From the NCBI GenBank assembly GCA_046046915.1, contig JBJOIT010000006.1, positions 26,000 through 89,999 of the forward strand: DNA of 64,000 nucleotides. The letters run 5' to 3'. A program made the position numbers and the translations under genes. The notes under the pieces are model-generated. The model saw nothing but the letters and a program-made list of their open reading frames with translations, did not search any database and was not told the origin of the DNA. Numbering within the stretch: the stretch's first letter is position 1; each line of letters opens with the position of its first letter. Shown here piece after piece: positions 52,969 to 60,823 of this stretch. The DNA is from JBEEJZ01 sp046046915. GTDB taxonomy: Bacteria; Pseudomonadota; Gammaproteobacteria; Burkholderiales; Burkholderiaceae_C.

Positions 52969-53670
52969 TCATTCCAGGGCCAGGCGTAAAGCCGTGGCAC
53001 ACGCCCAAGGGCACAGGGCAGCAGCCCCCAACAAAAGCGCTAGCAATACCGAGACATGCGCCTCCGCTCCCAGCCCGCGCATCTGCGCATCCACCGCGCC
53101 AGTGCCGAACACCAGTAGGGGCACATACAGCGGCAACAACAAGAGCGACTGCAACACCCCGCCGCCGCGCACTCCCAGGGTGAGGGCTGCGCCTATCGCC
53201 CCAAGCAAAGAAATCACAGGCGTGCCGATCAACAGCGTCAATCCCAGCATAGCCAGGGCTTCTGGTGGCAGTGCAAACTGCAAGCCCAAAAGAGGCGACA
53301 AAAGCACCAAAGGCAGGCCTGAGAGCAGCCAATGGGCGCCGAGCTTGGCGGCGACCAACCAGGACAGGGGTGCGGCGGACATCGCCATCTGCTCCAGGCT
53401 GCCGTCCTGATGGTCAAGTTCGAAGAGACGCCCCAGACTGAGCATGCTGGCCAGCAAAGCCGCAACCCACAGCACCCCCGGGCCTATCAAGCGCAGAGTA
53501 GCCGGCTCGGGCCCGATAGCCAGCGGGAACAAGGCCGCCACCAGCACAAAGAAAAAAACCGTGCCCAGCCATTCGGACTTGCGCCTGTAGGCCAATCGAA
53601 GATCTCGCCGCAGCAGACCTGCCATGGCATGCCAGGGGCTCAGCACGAGGGATGAACCGCTTGCCCCCAT
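52969..53670 (-). CDS. ccmB: Heme exporter protein CcmB
   Basis: Membrane subunit of the CcmAB ATPase that releases holo-CcmE. 233 residues, about six membrane helices; typical stretches are RRDLRLAYRRKSEWLG, LFELDHQDGSLEQ and LLLLPLYVPLLVFGTGAV. ATG 53670 overlaps the ccmA stop by one base. Confidence 0.94.
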   Translation of the reverse strand: MGASGSSLVLSPWHAMAGLLRRDLRLAYRRKSEWLGTVFFFVLVAALFPLAIGPEPATLRLIGPGVLWVAALLASMLSLGRLFELDHQDGSLEQMAMSAAPLSWLVAAKLGAHWLLSGLPLVLLSPLLGLQFALPPEALAMLGLTLLIGTPVISLLGAIGAALTLGVRGGGVLQSLLLLPLYVPLLVFGTGAVDAQMRGLGAEAHVSVLLALLLGAAALCPWACATALRLALE

Positions 53671-54320
53671 CACGAACCCTGTGCTCCGCCGGCCGGATGG
53701 CCCAATTGAAAACGCATCCCCGGGCCTTGCAGCTGCATCTCCTGGTGGCTGGTGAAGACCAGCGCACCACCCGTTTCCAGATGCGACTGTAAGAGCTCTC
53801 GTGTGGTGGCGCTGGCCTGGGCATCCAGTCCAACCAGGGGTTCGTCCAGCACCCACAGACGTGCTGGACTGGTGCGCAAACGTGCCAGTGCCACACCTTG
53901 GCGCTGGCCTTGCGACAAGGCACGGACGGGAACATGAGCGCGGCTTGACAGGCCCTGCGCGGCCAGTGCCTTCAAAGCCTGTTCACGGCTGAGCGCCGAG
54001 CCAGTGACCTGAGCATCAAAGCACAGGTTGTCGCAAGCAGTCAGATCGAGTTTGAGGCCCAGCGCGTGGCCCATGTAGTGCAGCACCGAACGGTCGGGGC
54101 GTGAGTTTGGGACTTGGGAGGATTCGGGCCAGAGCACTTGCCCGCTTGCCGCTGGGGACAAGCCGCACAAGATCCTCAGCAGACTGGTCTTGCCGCAGCC
54201 GTTGGCGCCTTCAATGTGCAGCCAGCTGCCGCTGGGCACAGAAAAACTGACGCCCTCGAACAAGGTCCGCTGGGCCTTTTGGCAGGCCAGGTCCAACGCT
54301 CTGAGCACCCAAGACGCCAT
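53670..54320 (-). CDS. ccmA: Cytochrome c maturation ATPase CcmA
   Basis: ABC ATPase partner of CcmB. 216 residues with Walker A EGANGCGKTS (residues 37-46), signature LSQGQRQGVALARL and Walker B LWVLDEPLVGLD. First gene of a nine-gene unit ccmABCDEFGHI in which most neighbours overlap. A PpsR-type box lies 37 bp upstream of its start. Confidence 0.95.
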   Translation of the reverse strand: MASWVLRALDLACQKAQRTLFEGVSFSVPSGSWLHIEGANGCGKTSLLRILCGLSPAASGQVLWPESSQVPNSRPDRSVLHYMGHALGLKLDLTACDNLCFDAQVTGSALSREQALKALAAQGLSSRAHVPVRALSQGQRQGVALARLRTSPARLWVLDEPLVGLDAQASATTRELLQSHLETGGALVFTSHQEMQLQGPGMRFQLGHPAGGAQGS

Positions 54321-54356
54321 TGAAGGGCTTTCCGGTCGGTTGAAGATAAAGCAAAG

Positions 54357-54374
54357 TGTAACGATAGATTGACA
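54357..54374. promoter_or_regulatory. PpsR/CrtJ-type operator upstream of ccmA
   Basis: TGTAACGATAGATTGACA fits TGT-N12-ACA and is followed by CTTTGTGT; read on the plus strand it shares GATTGACACTTT with the dxs-hemE box. It lies 37 bp before the ccmA start, close enough to overlap the promoter of the whole ccm operon. The gap 54321-54450 holds no other gene. Confidence 0.65.
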
Positions 54375-54450
54375 CTTTGTGTATATAAAACCGCACTCAC
54401 CACATCAATCCCCGGCAAATCACGCTGCCCCACCCTCGTGGCACACATAA

Positions 54451-54476
54451 AAAAAACCGCCCAAGGGCGGTTTTTT
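54451..54476 (-). terminator. Rho-independent terminator of the HiPIP gene
   Basis: A-tract plus CCGCCC pairs with GGGCGG plus T-tract around a 2-base centre (12-bp stem). On the minus strand it follows the HiPIP stop by about 40 bp. Confidence 0.9.
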
Positions 54477-54514
54477 GAGAACAGTGGGAAGCCGATTGGC
54501 CGGCCACTGCCCTG

Positions 54515-54841
54515 TCAGGCTTTCTTGGCGTAGGCGGAGCACCAGCCTTTTGCAGCCACTTGCTTGCCGGCGAACAATGGGCACCCGCCCGAGGCAGCGC
54601 CAGCTTTGCCTTGATACAAAGCACAGTTGCCACAGTTGGCGCCAGCAACGGCCTTGGGGTTCTTTGCCTTGTCGACAGTACTTGCATCCGCCTTGTACGC
54701 CAGACCTGCGGCTTGAGGGTCTTTTTCGTCGACCATTGCCTGGGCAGATGCCTCGCTCACAGCCATTGCCGCGGTTGCAGCCGTCGCAACCTGCATCATG
54801 AACACACGGCGATTGGACGAAACTGAAGACAAACTAAACAT
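54515..54841 (-). CDS. hip: High-potential iron-sulfur protein (HiPIP)
   Basis: A 108-residue periplasmic [4Fe-4S] electron carrier. The N-terminal region has a twin-arginine-like signal (SNRRVFMMQVATAATAAMAV, cleavage near ASA|QA), which fits export of a folded Fe-S protein. Cluster cysteines are Cys70, Cys73, Cys87 and Cys101 in CGNC, GGCPLF and GWCSAY, the HiPIP pattern. In Rubrivivax and Rhodoferax HiPIP donates electrons to the photosynthetic reaction centre. An AGGAG site precedes ATG 54841. Own terminator downstream. Confidence 0.94.
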   Translation of the reverse strand: MFSLSSVSSNRRVFMMQVATAATAAMAVSEASAQAMVDEKDPQAAGLAYKADASTVDKAKNPKAVAGANCGNCALYQGKAGAASGGCPLFAGKQVAAKGWCSAYAKKA

Positions 54842-54986
54842 AAAGATCTCCTGTGATCTGGTTAAAAAACTAAGTAGTTCATTTTGCGCCAGATCGGTAA
54901 CACTGTCGACTTCGGCAGATACCCGAGTAAAACACACAGGATCAATCCTGCCGTCCTGCGCCAGCTGCAAAGCAGGGGCGCCCTGC

Positions 54987-55004
54987 TGTCATGTCAGAAT
55001 GACA
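54987..55004. promoter_or_regulatory. PpsR/CrtJ-type operator between hip and nnrU
   Basis: TGTCATGTCAGAATGACA fits TGT-N12-ACA and contains most of a perfect palindrome, ATGTCA-GAA-TGACAT (54991-55005). It lies 29 bp before the plus-strand nnrU start and 145 bp before the divergent hip start, so control of nnrU-bciB is more likely than of hip. Confidence 0.58.
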
Positions 55005-55033
55005 TCTCAACGTTCCGCAGAAAAAAGGTTTTT

Positions 55034-55624
55034 ATGCTGCAACTCGTGATGGGTCTGATTGTTTTTCTGGGCATGCACTCACTGCAAAGCTTGGCACCGC
55101 ATCTGCGGCAGAGCCTGATCACCCGATGGGGCGCAATGGCATACAAGGCGGCTTACACGGCGGTGTCGCTGGTAGGCCTTTACCTGCTCATTCAAGGCTA
55201 TGCACAAGCTCGCCTCGATCCAGTCGTGGTGTGGACACCGCCACGTGGCATGCAGCACGCCACCATCACGCTCATGTGGTTGGCCATGGTCATGCTGGTG
55301 GCCGCCTACGTTCCGCGTAATCAGATCCGGGCCAGGTTGCGTCATCCCATGACTTTGTCGGTCAAGGTCTGGGCGCTGGGTCACTTGATGTCTAACGGCA
55401 ACGTGGCCGACGTACTTTTGTTCGGTGGCTTTCTGGTTTGGTCGGTGCTGGTGTTCCGGGCGGCCCGTCAGCGGGATCGCCAGGGCCTGCACAGCGCCCC
55501 TGGGAGCAAGCCACTCGGCACGGTCTTGGCCGTGGTGGTGGGAACCGGGGTGTGGGCGGCCTTCCTGATGGGCGGTTTGCACGTTTGGCTGGTGGGTGTG
55601 ATGCCTTTCACCCGCGCTGGCTGA
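55034..55624 (+). CDS. nnrU: NnrU-family membrane protein
   Basis: A 196-residue polytopic membrane protein with five or six hydrophobic segments. The NnrU-family features are GMHSLQSLAP near the N-terminus, the conserved H in GMQHATITLMWLAMV, and KVWALGHLMSNGNVADVLLFGGF. NnrU is linked to denitrification in some proteobacteria, and the plant zeta-carotene isomerase Z-ISO is a heme-binding relative. No denitrification gene is nearby; the next gene, 12 bp downstream, is bciB. Start chosen at ATG 55034 rather than a start inside the divergent promoter. Confidence 0.85.
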   Translation: MLQLVMGLIVFLGMHSLQSLAPHLRQSLITRWGAMAYKAAYTAVSLVGLYLLIQGYAQARLDPVVVWTPPRGMQHATITLMWLAMVMLVAAYVPRNQIRARLRHPMTLSVKVWALGHLMSNGNVADVLLFGGFLVWSVLVFRAARQRDRQGLHSAPGSKPLGTVLAVVVGTGVWAAFLMGGLHVWLVGVMPFTRAG

Positions 55625-55636
55625 TCGCCCACTTCC

Positions 55637-56899
55637 GTGCAAGCCACTGGCGCCCCTCCTGGATTAGCGGCTGCGGCTCCCGCTCGCAAACTCTGCACTG
55701 ACTGCGGGCTGTCGCGAACAGATGACCCCAAGCGCTGCGGGCAAGCCTGCCAGTTCATCCAACCCGATTACCCTGCCCTGGAGCAAAGAGTCCACGGTCG
55801 TCAACGCCAGCAGGACTCACAAGACCACCATGCTCAGCCTGATGAGCTGTTTTTCGGTCCATACCAACAGATCCTGAGCGCTCGCCTGGACCCGCCCGCA
55901 ACTGGAGCCCAGTGGACAGGCATCACCACTCGACTGGCAGAAGTTCTGCTGGAACAAGGACTGGTAGATGCAGTCATTGCCATGGCGGCCGATCCCAACG
56001 ACCGATGGCGCCCGCGTCCGGTGCTGGTCACACGGGCACAGGACATGGCGCAATGCCGGGGCATGCGCATGGGGTACGCGCCCTTGCTCAGCCTGGTGGA
56101 GCCCGCACTGGCGCAGGGCCACAAGCGTCTGGCCGTCATCGGCATCCCTTGCCAGATTTACGCTTTGCGTGCCATTCAGCCCCAACTCGAAGCTGAGCAG
56201 GGCCTACAACAGTTGTATGTGATCGGCACGCCCTGCTCGGACAACACCAGCACCGAAAACTTTCATCAATTTCTGGGTTTGATTTCGGACCGACCGCAAG
56301 ACATCAGCTACGTCGAGTTTCGAGCCGACTACAAGGTCGAGGTGCGCACCGACCAGGGGGAACAGCGCCTGATCCCATTTTTGAACCTGCCACTGTCCAC
56401 TTTGCCACCCGACTTCTTTCCTTTGACCTGCCGCACCTGCGTGGACTACACCAACGTCCTGTCCGACATCACCGTGGGCTACATGGGTGGGCACGGTCAG
56501 CAATGGATGCTGGTGCGCAACGCAAAGGGGCAGGCGCTGCTCGAGGGACTGAAGGGGCAGGTGCAGACCGCAGCCCCCATCAGTCGAGGTCGCCGCGAGG
56601 GCGCGGTGCGCGGCTTCATGAAGAACACCGAACGGGCTGCTGGGGGACTGCCGCTGCGGCGCATGCCCGCTTGGATCAAGCCTTTGGTGAACTGGCTGAT
56701 GCCTCGCATTGGACCGCGCGGCCTGGAGTTTGCGCGTGCACGGGTCGAAATGAAGGCCATTGAGTCCATCCTGCACTTACGCCGCGAAGCCCCAGCACGC
56801 ATCAAGAATATGCTGCCCAGGCATGTTTGGGATCTCGCGAGCCGCTACGGCCTCCACCCAAACGTCGGAAAAGCGGACACTGAGCACAAAGAACTGTAA
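55637..56899 (+). CDS. bciB: 3,8-divinyl (proto)chlorophyllide 8-vinyl reductase, BciB type
   Basis: Reduces the C8 vinyl group during bacteriochlorophyll synthesis using reduced ferredoxin, FAD and two [4Fe-4S] clusters. A 420-residue protein of the FrhB/F420-dehydrogenase beta family with N-terminal cysteines 20, 23, 34 and 38 (LCTDCGLSRTDD...RCGQACQF), IGIPCQIYALRAI, IGTPCSDNTS and TCRTCVDYTNVLSDITVGYMGG. Start is a GTG at 55637 with no clear ribosome site; it is 12 bp after nnrU, suggesting co-translation. An unrelated NADPH enzyme, BciA, does this job in some other purple bacteria. Confidence 0.9.
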   Translation: MQATGAPPGLAAAAPARKLCTDCGLSRTDDPKRCGQACQFIQPDYPALEQRVHGRQRQQDSQDHHAQPDELFFGPYQQILSARLDPPATGAQWTGITTRLAEVLLEQGLVDAVIAMAADPNDRWRPRPVLVTRAQDMAQCRGMRMGYAPLLSLVEPALAQGHKRLAVIGIPCQIYALRAIQPQLEAEQGLQQLYVIGTPCSDNTSTENFHQFLGLISDRPQDISYVEFRADYKVEVRTDQGEQRLIPFLNLPLSTLPPDFFPLTCRTCVDYTNVLSDITVGYMGGHGQQWMLVRNAKGQALLEGLKGQVQTAAPISRGRREGAVRGFMKNTERAAGGLPLRRMPAWIKPLVNWLMPRIGPRGLEFARARVEMKAIESILHLRREAPARIKNMLPRHVWDLASRYGLHPNVGKADTEHKEL

Positions 56900-56912
56900 A
56901 TTTAACTTGACA
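56895..56912. promoter_or_regulatory. PpsR/CrtJ-type operator upstream of bchI
   Basis: TGTAAATTTAACTTGACA fits TGT-N12-ACA and continues CTTT. It overlaps the bciB stop region. The TTGACA half (56907-56912) is also a perfect sigma-70 -35 hexamer, with GATGAT at 56930-56935 after a 17-base spacer, so repressor binding would block the bchI promoter directly. Confidence 0.75.
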
Positions 56913-56964
56913 CTTTGCCAGGTCTTTTGGATGATGGCCCTAGAACAGTTATTTAGAAATCGCC

Positions 56965-57990
56965 ATGGCATTGACCTTCCCCTTCGCGGCCATCGTTGGT
57001 CAGGATGAAATGACCCTTGCCATCCAGGTGGTGGCGGTTGACCCGTCGATCGGCGGTGTGCTGGTCCTGGGCGACCGAGGCACTGGCAAATCGACCGCCG
57101 TGCGTGCACTGGCTGACTTGCTTCCCCCCATCAAGGTGGTCAAAGGTTGCCCTTACCGTTGCGACCCGGCCCAGCCCGCTGGCGCTTGTCCAGCCTGCCA
57201 GGGCCGCGACCCAAAAAGCAAGGTTGTGGCCGAGCGCCAGCCTGTGGCCGTTGTCGACCTGCCTCTAGGCGCCACGGAAGACCGCGTGGTCGGCGCCCTG
57301 GATCTGGAAAAAGCCCTGTCGCAGGGTGTGAAGGCTTTCGCCCCTGGCCTGCTGGCCCAGGCGCACCGGGGCTTTTTGTACATCGACGAGGTCAACCTGC
57401 TAGAGGACCACCTGGTGGATCTGCTGATCGACGTGGCCGCATCAGGCGAAAACCTGGTCGAGCGCGAGGGTCTGAGCGTGCGTCACCCTGCCCGCTTCGT
57501 GCTGGTAGGCAGCGGTAACCCCGAAGAAGGCGAGCTCAGGCCCCAGCTATTGGATCGCTTCGGCTTGTCCGTCCAGGTACGGACCCCGCAAGACCTGGCG
57601 ATGCGGGTGAGCATCATCAAGCGACGCGATGCTTTCGACAAAGACCCCGTCGCCTTCAAGGCGCTGTGGCAAAAGGACAACCAGAAACTGCAAAAGCGGA
57701 TCCTGAAGGCCCGAGAACGACTGGCGCAAGTCCAAGTCAGCGACGACATGCTGATGTTATGCGCCCGCCTGTGCCAGCAACTGGGCACCGATGGCCTGCG
57801 CGCAGAACTAACGCTGCTACGTGCCACACGGGCCTACGCCGCGCTGCAAGACCATAGCGCCGTAACGCCTGAACACCTGCAAAGCATGGCCCCGCTGGCC
57901 CTGCGCCATCGCCTGCGCCGCAACCCGCTGGACGACACCGACTCGGGCGCACGGGTTCAGCGCAGCCTGCAGGAAGTGCTGGCTGCTTGA
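56965..57990 (+). CDS. bchI: Magnesium chelatase subunit BchI
   Basis: AAA+ ATPase that forms rings with BchD and drives Mg insertion by BchH into protoporphyrin IX. 341 residues with Walker A GDRGTGKST (36-44), a Cys-containing insert (KGCPYRCDP, ACPACQG), Walker B RGFLYIDEVNLL and GSGNPEEGELRPQLLDRFGLSV. The stop is 14 bp before the bchD ATG. First of bchI-bchD-bchO. Confidence 0.97.
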   Translation: MALTFPFAAIVGQDEMTLAIQVVAVDPSIGGVLVLGDRGTGKSTAVRALADLLPPIKVVKGCPYRCDPAQPAGACPACQGRDPKSKVVAERQPVAVVDLPLGATEDRVVGALDLEKALSQGVKAFAPGLLAQAHRGFLYIDEVNLLEDHLVDLLIDVAASGENLVEREGLSVRHPARFVLVGSGNPEEGELRPQLLDRFGLSVQVRTPQDLAMRVSIIKRRDAFDKDPVAFKALWQKDNQKLQKRILKARERLAQVQVSDDMLMLCARLCQQLGTDGLRAELTLLRATRAYAALQDHSAVTPEHLQSMAPLALRHRLRRNPLDDTDSGARVQRSLQEVLAA

Positions 57991-58004
57991 GAGGGCCAGC
58001 GCGC

Positions 58005-59891
58005 ATGGAAAACGAGCCCGCCCTCACCGAACCACTGGAGCGCTGGAACGATGCCTTGATCACGCTGCAACTGCTGCAGCTCGATCCGCAGGGCTTTGGC
58101 GGCGTCTGCCTGAGTGCGCCGCACGGCCCGGTACGCGACTGCTGGTTAAATATCTTGTCCCGCCTTGGACTGTCGATCATCAAGGTGCCTGGCTCAGTGG
58201 ATAGCGAGCGTCTTCTGGGCGGTATCGACCTGGCCCCTACCCTGCAAACGGGCCGACTACACACACAAGCCGGCTTGCTTCAACAAGCCGACCGGGGGCT
58301 GGTGTGTTTGCCGATGGCCGAGCGAATTTCCCCTGCCCTGCTTGCACCGCTGGTGCAAGCGCTGGAACAAGGACAGGTGCCGCCCACCCGCCACAGCGCC
58401 GGACCGACAAACACCCGCTTCGGCGTGGTCGCGCTGGATGAATCCCTGCCCGAGGAGCTCGGCGTGGGCATGGCCTTGAAGGAGCGTCTGGGCATCTGGC
58501 TCGATCTGCACCCGCTCTCGCCGTCGGACATAGAGTCAGGTTGGCGAGAAGATGCCGACGAAGCTGGCAATTCGGCGCACATCCGACTCCCTCCCACGGC
58601 TTTGGTCCGTGCACGTGAGCGGGTCACACAGATGCAAGCCAGCGATGCACAGTTGGAGGCACTGTGCGCTGCCGCCCTGGGTCTGGGCATCGCCTCCCTG
58701 CGAGTGCCCAGCCTGGCACTGCGTGTGGCTTTTGGCCATGCCGCACTCAACGGACACAACACACTGAAAGACGAGGACCTCGGTTTTGCAGCCCGCTGCG
58801 TGCTCGCGCCTCGCGCCACACAATGGCCCACGAACCCCTCTGATGAGGAGACCGACGCGCACGCCGAGCCAAGTCAGGGCGACACCCTGCCCGGTGAGGC
58901 GCCATCCGAGCCACCCAGTGCACCCGGAGAAGCGCCCGAGAACGCCACAGATCCATCGCAAGACCAAACGCCTAACCCTTCCCCCGAGCCGAGCGCCGAA
59001 GACCTGCAGGAAATGATGGTCGCCGCCGCTCTGGCCAGCTTGCCCGCACATGTGCTCGACGCGCTGATGACGCGCCAGGGTGCCGCAGGCCTCGCCACGT
59101 CAGGCCGCAGCGGCCAAACCCGATCTGGCTCGCAACGCGGGCGTCCGTTGCCGCCTCGCCAAGGCAGGCCCGGCGGACATGCGCGCCTGCATGTGCTTGC
59201 CACTTTGCGGGCCGCAGCGCCTAAGCAGCGTCTGCGGCAGGCCTATGTCCCCGGCGAGGTTCGCCATAACAGCCGTATCGCGATCCGTGCCGAAGACTTC
59301 CACATCCAGCGCTACCAGCAGCGCGCGTCCAGCTGCCTGATCCTGGCACTCGACGCTTCAGGCTCGGCAGCGCTGCAGCGCCTGGCCGAGGCCAAGGGCG
59401 CCGTCGAGTTGCTGCTGCAGCAATCCTATGCCCGGCGCGACAGCGTCTGTATCGTGTCCTTTCGGGGCGCTCAGGCGCAACTGTTACTGCCCATGACGCG
59501 CTCTCTGGTGCGGGCCAAGCGCGCCATGACAGGCCTGCCTGGCGGTGGCGGCACGCCACTGGCACTGGCTTTGAAGATGGCGCATGAGCAAGCTGCCCAG
59601 TTGCATCGCCAGGGTGTCACGCCGATTTTGGTGGTGCTGAGCGACGGCCGAGCCAATGTCACCTTGCAGGGCTTGGGCGGCCGCGCCCAGGCGCAGACCG
59701 ATGCGCAAAACTGGGGACAGCAGTGGCGTTTGAGTGGCCATCGCGCATTGTGGATCGATACCTCCATGCATCCCGATGCACAAGCCCAGCAGCTGGCCGC
59801 CACCATGGGCGCGAGCTATCTGCCCATGCCGCAGGTGCAGGCCCAGCGCATGGCCCGTGCCATGGACGGCCTGCGCAGCCCGCTGATGTGA
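58005..59891 (+). CDS. bchD: Magnesium chelatase subunit BchD
   Basis: 628-residue partner of BchI. An AAA+-like N-terminal half without a clear Walker A, a Pro/Glu/Ser-rich linker (~285-330), a basic segment (QRGRPLPPRQGRPGG) and a C-terminal von Willebrand A domain with the MIDAS motif DASGS near residue 449. I use ATG 58005 (MENEPALTE) behind GAGAGGG; an in-frame TTG at 57987 overlaps bchI. The linker's high GC gives long shadow frames on the opposite strand. Confidence 0.96.
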   Translation: MENEPALTEPLERWNDALITLQLLQLDPQGFGGVCLSAPHGPVRDCWLNILSRLGLSIIKVPGSVDSERLLGGIDLAPTLQTGRLHTQAGLLQQADRGLVCLPMAERISPALLAPLVQALEQGQVPPTRHSAGPTNTRFGVVALDESLPEELGVGMALKERLGIWLDLHPLSPSDIESGWREDADEAGNSAHIRLPPTALVRARERVTQMQASDAQLEALCAAALGLGIASLRVPSLALRVAFGHAALNGHNTLKDEDLGFAARCVLAPRATQWPTNPSDEETDAHAEPSQGDTLPGEAPSEPPSAPGEAPENATDPSQDQTPNPSPEPSAEDLQEMMVAAALASLPAHVLDALMTRQGAAGLATSGRSGQTRSGSQRGRPLPPRQGRPGGHARLHVLATLRAAAPKQRLRQAYVPGEVRHNSRIAIRAEDFHIQRYQQRASSCLILALDASGSAALQRLAEAKGAVELLLQQSYARRDSVCIVSFRGAQAQLLLPMTRSLVRAKRAMTGLPGGGGTPLALALKMAHEQAAQLHRQGVTPILVVLSDGRANVTLQGLGGRAQAQTDAQNWGQQWRLSGHRALWIDTSMHPDAQAQQLAATMGASYLPMPQVQAQRMARAMDGLRSPLM

Positions 59892-59909
59892 CGCAACTCC
59901 CAGGCCAGC

Positions 59910-60797
59910 ATGTTTGAAAGCTTTTACCCCGGCATGTCTTGGGCAAGATACCGCGCCCATTGGCCGCACTCGGAGCACAGCCGTCTGGCGCAGGCCGGTG
60001 GGATCCACTGGCATGTGCAAATCCTGGGCCAGGGCCCCTGTTTGCTGCTCTTGCATGGCACAGGCTCCGGCAACTTCAGCTGGCGCGGAATGCTGCCGGC
60101 GCTGGCACAGCACTTTACGGTGGTCGCCCCTGACCTGCCTGGACACGCTTTCACCAGCCGCGGGCCAGACAACGCACTGTCGCTGTCCGGCATGAGCGAG
60201 GGCCTGCGAGCACTGTTGCTGCAACTCAACCTGACCCCCCTGGTCATCGTGGGCCACTCGGCGGGAGCGGCCATTGCCGCGAACATGGTGCTTGAGCACC
60301 GAAGCCTGGCGCGCAGCATCCTGATCGGCCTGAACCCCGCCTGGTTGCCTCTGCCTGGCGTCGCTTCATGGTTGTTTGGACCCGCAGCCAAGCTGGCTGC
60401 ACTCAACCCGCTGTCGGCTTGGGCCACCGCGAAAATAGCTGCCAAGCCTGGCGCGGTGGCGCAGTGGCTGGAGCGAACAGGTTCCACGCTGGATGCTCAA
60501 GGCCTGGACCTCTACACCCAGGTGCTGAGTGACTCGGGTCATGTTCACGGCGTGCTGTCAATGATGGCAGCCTGGCGCCTCAAACCTCTGGCGGCCCGCC
60601 TGCACCAAATCCGCGTACCGGTGTACATGCACATCGGCGCGCAAGACCAGACGGTGCCACCGTCCCTGGCTGATGAAGCCCTAAAGCGGTTGCCTCACGC
60701 GCAAAAGATTCTCCAATCAGGGCTGGGTCACCTGGCGCATGAACAGGATCCCGCTGGCACCGTGCAACAGATCCTGCACTGGTGTAGCACCCGCTAG
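59910..60797 (+). CDS. bchO: Alpha/beta hydrolase BchO
   Basis: A 295-residue alpha/beta-hydrolase found with bchI and bchD in purple bacteria; proposed to assist Mg chelatase, mechanism unproven. The oxyanion HGTGSGNFSW region (49-58), nucleophile Ser117 in VGHSAGA, and the acid and His in GAQDQTVPP and GLGHLAHEQ are intact. It follows bchD by 18 bp and ends the bchIDO unit, converging on aerR. Confidence 0.93.
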   Translation: MFESFYPGMSWARYRAHWPHSEHSRLAQAGGIHWHVQILGQGPCLLLLHGTGSGNFSWRGMLPALAQHFTVVAPDLPGHAFTSRGPDNALSLSGMSEGLRALLLQLNLTPLVIVGHSAGAAIAANMVLEHRSLARSILIGLNPAWLPLPGVASWLFGPAAKLAALNPLSAWATAKIAAKPGAVAQWLERTGSTLDAQGLDLYTQVLSDSGHVHGVLSMMAAWRLKPLAARLHQIRVPVYMHIGAQDQTVPPSLADEALKRLPHAQKILQSGLGHLAHEQDPAGTVQQILHWCSTR

Positions 60798-60823
60798 GCG
60801 CAAACGGTCCTGACCCACAGCTG

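Noticed and set aside
58236..59203. Several overlapping frames opposite bchD
   Set aside because: Caused by the GC-rich Pro/Glu linker of BchD; none shows conserved motifs.
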